The notes under the pieces: model-generated | The model's input: the letters and a program-made list of their open reading frames with translations, nothing else | What the model was told of the DNA's origin: nothing | The model's database searches: none | In this document: positions 61,091-64,000 of the stretch, one piece after another | Position numbering within the stretch: position 1 is the first letter of the stretch | Layout: the number at the start of each line of letters is the position of its first letter | Translations under genes and position numbers: made by a program | DNA from: Cronobacter sakazakii | Lineage (GTDB): Bacteria > Pseudomonadota > Gammaproteobacteria > Enterobacterales > Enterobacteriaceae | DNA length: 64,000 bases | Reading direction: 5' to 3' | Assembly: GCF_000982825.1 (NCBI RefSeq) | Contig: NZ_CP011047.1 | Location: forward strand, 4,154,001 to 4,218,000

Positions 61091-62380
61091 CGCCTCTTCG
61101 AGGCTATCTTCGCGTTCCGGCAGACCGCGCGTCAGACGCGGCGAATGCTGGTTCAGCACCTGATAACTCACGCGGTTCGCGTATTTACATACCTGGGCCA
61201 GCGACGAATAGGTCAGCCAGGCGTATTTATGCTTGCTGGAGTTTGGCACGTTGGTACGGTGATAATTATTGGCGGTAATATCATGCAGCAGCGCCGCCAG
61301 CGCGCCGTCGCCGGCACCGTTGGTGTTCATTATCTTCTCCGGCCCGCCCATGTACGGGGCGATATGGGAGAAAATACGCAGCGGCTTTTCACAATCTTTA
61401 AAGCGCATCGCGCGGCTGAATTCATACTGGTTGAACTCGGCGATCGCGCCCGGCAGCAGCGGATGCTGGGTTTTGCGCTTGCCTTCCTCTTCGGTAAAGC
61501 CCGCCATATAGAGCCCGACCGGCCCGGCGGTGCAAAGCACCAGATCCACCCAGTCGAGCGCCTTATCAGACGCCAGCAGCGGATCGCTTTCGCCCGTCAG
61601 CGCCTCGCCCTCTTCTTCGTTCATTGCGAGAATCGACACGTGCTCTTTCAGGAAATCGCGCCACCACTGCGGGTTATCGGCAATCACATATTTGGTGCCG
61701 AGCGTCAGCACCACCGGCACGTTATGCTTTTTGGCGTAACGAATGGCGGTCATGGTGGCCTCCGGCATCGGCTCGCCGGGTTTGCAGCGCACCAGATAGG
61801 AGGTCAGCACCAGCGCCGACGCGCCGGCAATCACCTCTTCCGGGATGCTCTCAGGGCGCAGCTGGTTCATCTGGCCTGGGCTGATGGCGAAGGTGCGCTC
61901 GCCCTGCTCGCTTATCAGCGTGAAGCAGCGGCCAATCGCGCCGTCGACGCCCTGGAGATAGTTCAGATCGGTACGGCTTGAGGTGTTACAGAGATAACGG
62001 TAGGCGTAGCTGCCAATCTGCACGTTATTACACATGACGCCCAGCAGCACCGAGCGGTCGTCCGCCAGTACGGAGTAGTTGTGCATCGTGTTACCAATGG
62101 TGCCACCGGCAAACTGATGGGTGATGAGATTTTCACGCACCAGCTCCTGATACAGCGCTTCGGCGACATCGTCTTCAATCACCAGCGAATGGCCGAGACT
62201 CAGCCCGTAGCGTTCGATAAAGGCGTCATCCACGCGGGCTTCGATATCCACCAGCGTCTGGTCGATACCCACCACCCAAGAGGCGCTGACATCGGATTCA
62301 GGTTGAATTTGTTGCAGGAGCGGATCGCGGTCGCTGACGGGAAAATAGTGTTTGGACTTACGTTTGCCGGGAAATTTCAT
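61076..62380 (-). CDS. gsk: Inosine-guanosine kinase
   Basis: 434 residues, same as E. coli. PfkB/ribokinase-family enzyme that phosphorylates guanosine and inosine in salvage: FAGGTIGNTMHNYSVLADDRSVLLG, NEEEGEALTGESDP, LCTAGPVGLYMAG and the catalytic NTNGAGDGALAALLHD. Its last codons and stop lie within the last unit of the tandem repeat array. Confidence 0.96.
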   Translation of the reverse strand: MKFPGKRKSKHYFPVSDRDPLLQQIQPESDVSASWVVGIDQTLVDIEARVDDAFIERYGLSLGHSLVIEDDVAEALYQELVRENLITHQFAGGTIGNTMHNYSVLADDRSVLLGVMCNNVQIGSYAYRYLCNTSSRTDLNYLQGVDGAIGRCFTLISEQGERTFAISPGQMNQLRPESIPEEVIAGASALVLTSYLVRCKPGEPMPEATMTAIRYAKKHNVPVVLTLGTKYVIADNPQWWRDFLKEHVSILAMNEEEGEALTGESDPLLASDKALDWVDLVLCTAGPVGLYMAGFTEEEGKRKTQHPLLPGAIAEFNQYEFSRAMRFKDCEKPLRIFSHIAPYMGGPEKIMNTNGAGDGALAALLHDITANNYHRTNVPNSSKHKYAWLTYSSLAQVCKYANRVSYQVLNQHSPRLTRGLPEREDSLEEAYWER

Positions 62381-62443
62381 GGTATTGCGTGCGGGTAGCT
62401 AATCAGGCGGGGAATGGTAGCACACTCCCCGCCCCGCGCGCGA

Positions 62444-63409
62444 TTAACGGTAACGGTCGACCAGCTCCTTCATCATCGCGATATGCGCAGGCTCATCATT
62501 AAGTGCCGGAATGTATTCGTACTTTTCACCGCCCGCCTCGATAAAAATCTCGCGGTTCTGCTCGGCGATCTCTTCGAGCGTCTCCAGGCAATCCGAGGAG
62601 AAGCCCGGACACATCACCTGAATATGCTTCACGCCTTTCTCGCCCAGCATCTTCATGGTTTCGTCGGTGTACGGCGTCAGCCACGGCTCGCGGCCAAAGC
62701 GCGACTGAAAGGTCATCATCACTTTTTCCGGCGCGATGCCAAGCGCCGACACCAGCTCGCGCGTGGTGTCGCGGCAGCGCTGCGGATAATCGTCGCCTTC
62801 ATCGGCGTAACGCTGCGGAATGCCGTGGTAAGAGAGCAGCAGCAGATCCGGCTCGCCATGTTTTTCAAACGAGCGCTGTACTGACTGCGCCAGCGCGCTG
62901 ATGTAAGCCGGTTCGCAGGCGTAATCGCGAATAAGGGTCATGGACGGCAGCTTACGGTAGCGGGCGGTAATGCGCGCCAGCTCGTCCCATACCGCCGCCA
63001 CGGTGGAGCAGGAGTATTGCGGATAGAGAGCGAGCACGATGATGTGATCGACATGCTGGTCGAGCAGCTTCTGCACGGCGCTGTCGAGCGACGGCTGGCC
63101 GTAGCTCATACCGAGCGCCACCGGCACATCGCCAAGCGCCGCGCTCAGCGCCTTCTCCTGGCGACGGCTGTAAACCATCAGCGGCGAGCCCTCTTCCATC
63201 CAGATGGACTTATAGAGTTTCGCCACGCGCGGCGAACGCAGCGGCAGAATGACGCCGCGCAGCAGCGGCCACCAGATAACGCGCGGCACATCCACGACGC
63301 GCCGGTCGCTCAAAAACTGTTTTAAATAACGCTTAACGGCAGCTGGCGTTGGCGCCTGCGGGGTGCCGAGATTGACTAATAAAACGCCGCTTTTTACTGA
63401 CTGCATCAC
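62444..63409 (-). CDS. hemH: Ferrochelatase
   Basis: Last step of haem synthesis, inserting Fe(II) into protoporphyrin IX. 321 residues: GVLLVNLGTPQAPTPAAVKRYL, ALGMSYGQPSL, VLALYPQYSCST, LLSYHGIPQRYADEGD with the catalytic His, and TFQSRFGREPWLTPYT. In E. coli aes lies between hemH and gsk; it is absent here. Confidence 0.97.
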   Translation of the reverse strand: MMQSVKSGVLLVNLGTPQAPTPAAVKRYLKQFLSDRRVVDVPRVIWWPLLRGVILPLRSPRVAKLYKSIWMEEGSPLMVYSRRQEKALSAALGDVPVALGMSYGQPSLDSAVQKLLDQHVDHIIVLALYPQYSCSTVAAVWDELARITARYRKLPSMTLIRDYACEPAYISALAQSVQRSFEKHGEPDLLLLSYHGIPQRYADEGDDYPQRCRDTTRELVSALGIAPEKVMMTFQSRFGREPWLTPYTDETMKMLGEKGVKHIQVMCPGFSSDCLETLEEIAEQNREIFIEAGGEKYEYIPALNDEPAHIAMMKELVDRYR

Positions 63410-63526
63410 GGTTCCTCATTGATATCCGGCGCGAACGGTGCGCCTCAGGAGACCTGCCGCACCGCTGCGAATGAAAATCATTGTAACGTAAAAGTTATTT
63501 ATCGGAACCGATAACAGCAAAAGGCG

Positions 63527-64000
63527 TTAGCGCCGGTTTTCGGCCAGATGCCAGAGCGCCGCCACGTTGCGGGCGGTGACGCGCAGATTGCGTTCAGCGT
63601 CATCCAGCGCCTCCTGAAGCGTGACGATGCGGTCAATCACCGAAAACGCGGCGTCGATGCCGTGCTCATGCACTATCTGATAATCGGGCGTCAGGCTACC
63701 CGCAATCGCCACCACCGGACGCTGAAACTGTTTCGCCACGCGCGCCACCCCGATCGGCGTTTTACCGTGAATGCTCTGGCTGTCGAGCCGCCCTTCACCG
63801 GTAATCACCAGATCCGCGTCGCGTACCGCCTGCGCAAGCCCGAGGGATTCAATAACAATCTCAATGCCGGGACGCAGCTCTGCGTTGAGCATGCCGAGCA
63901 GCGCGGCCCCCATGCCGCCCGCCGCGCCCGCCCCCGGCGCGCTGATAATCGCTTTGCCCGTCGCGGCTTCGAGCTGTTCGCCGAAGCGCCTGAGCGCGGC
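63527..64000 (-). CDS. Glycerate 2-kinase (C-terminal part)
   Basis: The frame is open to the window end. Family blocks are SAPGAGAAGGMGAALLGML, ADLVITGEGRLDSQSIHGKTPIGVARVAKQF and IAGSLTPDYQIVHEHGIDAAFS. GarK/GlxK-type kinases phosphorylate D-glycerate to 2-phosphoglycerate. About 157 of about 380 residues are in the window; the paralogue (garK or glxK) cannot be decided. Confidence 0.92.
   Translation of the reverse strand, partial: AALRRFGEQLEAATGKAIISAPGAGAAGGMGAALLGMLNAELRPGIEIVIESLGLAQAVRDADLVITGEGRLDSQSIHGKTPIGVARVAKQFQRPVVAIAGSLTPDYQIVHEHGIDAAFSVIDRIVTLQEALDDAERNLRVTARNVAALWHLAENRR

Noticed and set aside
60757..61278. Repeat-rich protein with GRVSVSAPAITLTV periods
   Set aside because: Direct translation of the tandem DNA array, partly antisense to gsk.

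Overview
The window is a high-GC enterobacterial chromosome segment, most likely Cronobacter or a close relative. The proteins resemble E. coli proteins almost residue for residue, and the backbone gene order follows the E. coli 10.5-13.5 min region (hemH, gsk, ybaL, ushA, ybaK, ybaP, copA, cueR, ybbJ to ybbP, purKE, lpxH, ppiB, cysS, ybcJ, folD, argU, ybdK, entD, fepA, fes, entF). The genus call is an inference; no rRNA or marker search could be run.

Layout. 1-409: 3' end of mtnD. 410-9326: enterobactin block (ybdZ-entF, fes, fepA, entD) with a Fur-type divergent promoter between fes and fepA. 9295-11406: a frameshifted GNAT gene and ybdK. 11407-27497: accessory region of about 16 kb. It begins with a complete 768-bp IS1 without target duplication, next to a 5'-truncated tssA. 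A tightly coupled operon follows: tssA', a two-domain fimbrial adhesin, a Skp1-type GlcNAc-transferase, tssL, an OmpA-domain protein and an Eag-type DcrB-domain protein. After it come small regulators and enzymes (MarR-GNAT fusion, ygaVP, MFS, DUF1304, RES, HxlR/SDR, AraC/NTF2-like, a 2H-phosphoesterase-like protein, AraC/cupin), ending in a probable prophage-integrase tail beside tRNA-Arg (argU).

27498-64000 is mainly core: argU, folD-ybcJ, a membrane protein, a MalI/MalX-like PTS pair with a striking 33-bp double palindrome, cysS, ppiB-lpxH, purEK (with a PurR box), a reverse-transsulfuration pair, mnmH, ybbP (frameshifted)-ybbA, tesA, ybbO, cnoX, qmcA-ybbJ, a periplasmic TPR-like/DUF3142 pair, cueR and copA (with a CueR promoter), ybaP, ybaK, ushA, ybaL, gsk, hemH and the 3' part of a glycerate kinase.

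A family of short hairpin repeats (GGTGGGT...ACCCACC arms) occurs in four clusters at gene 3' ends. One cluster has become a 112-114 bp tandem array whose units carry degenerate copies of the gsk stop region. The best candidate for an undescribed system is the adhesin plus GlcNAc-transferase pair embedded in the T6SS operon.
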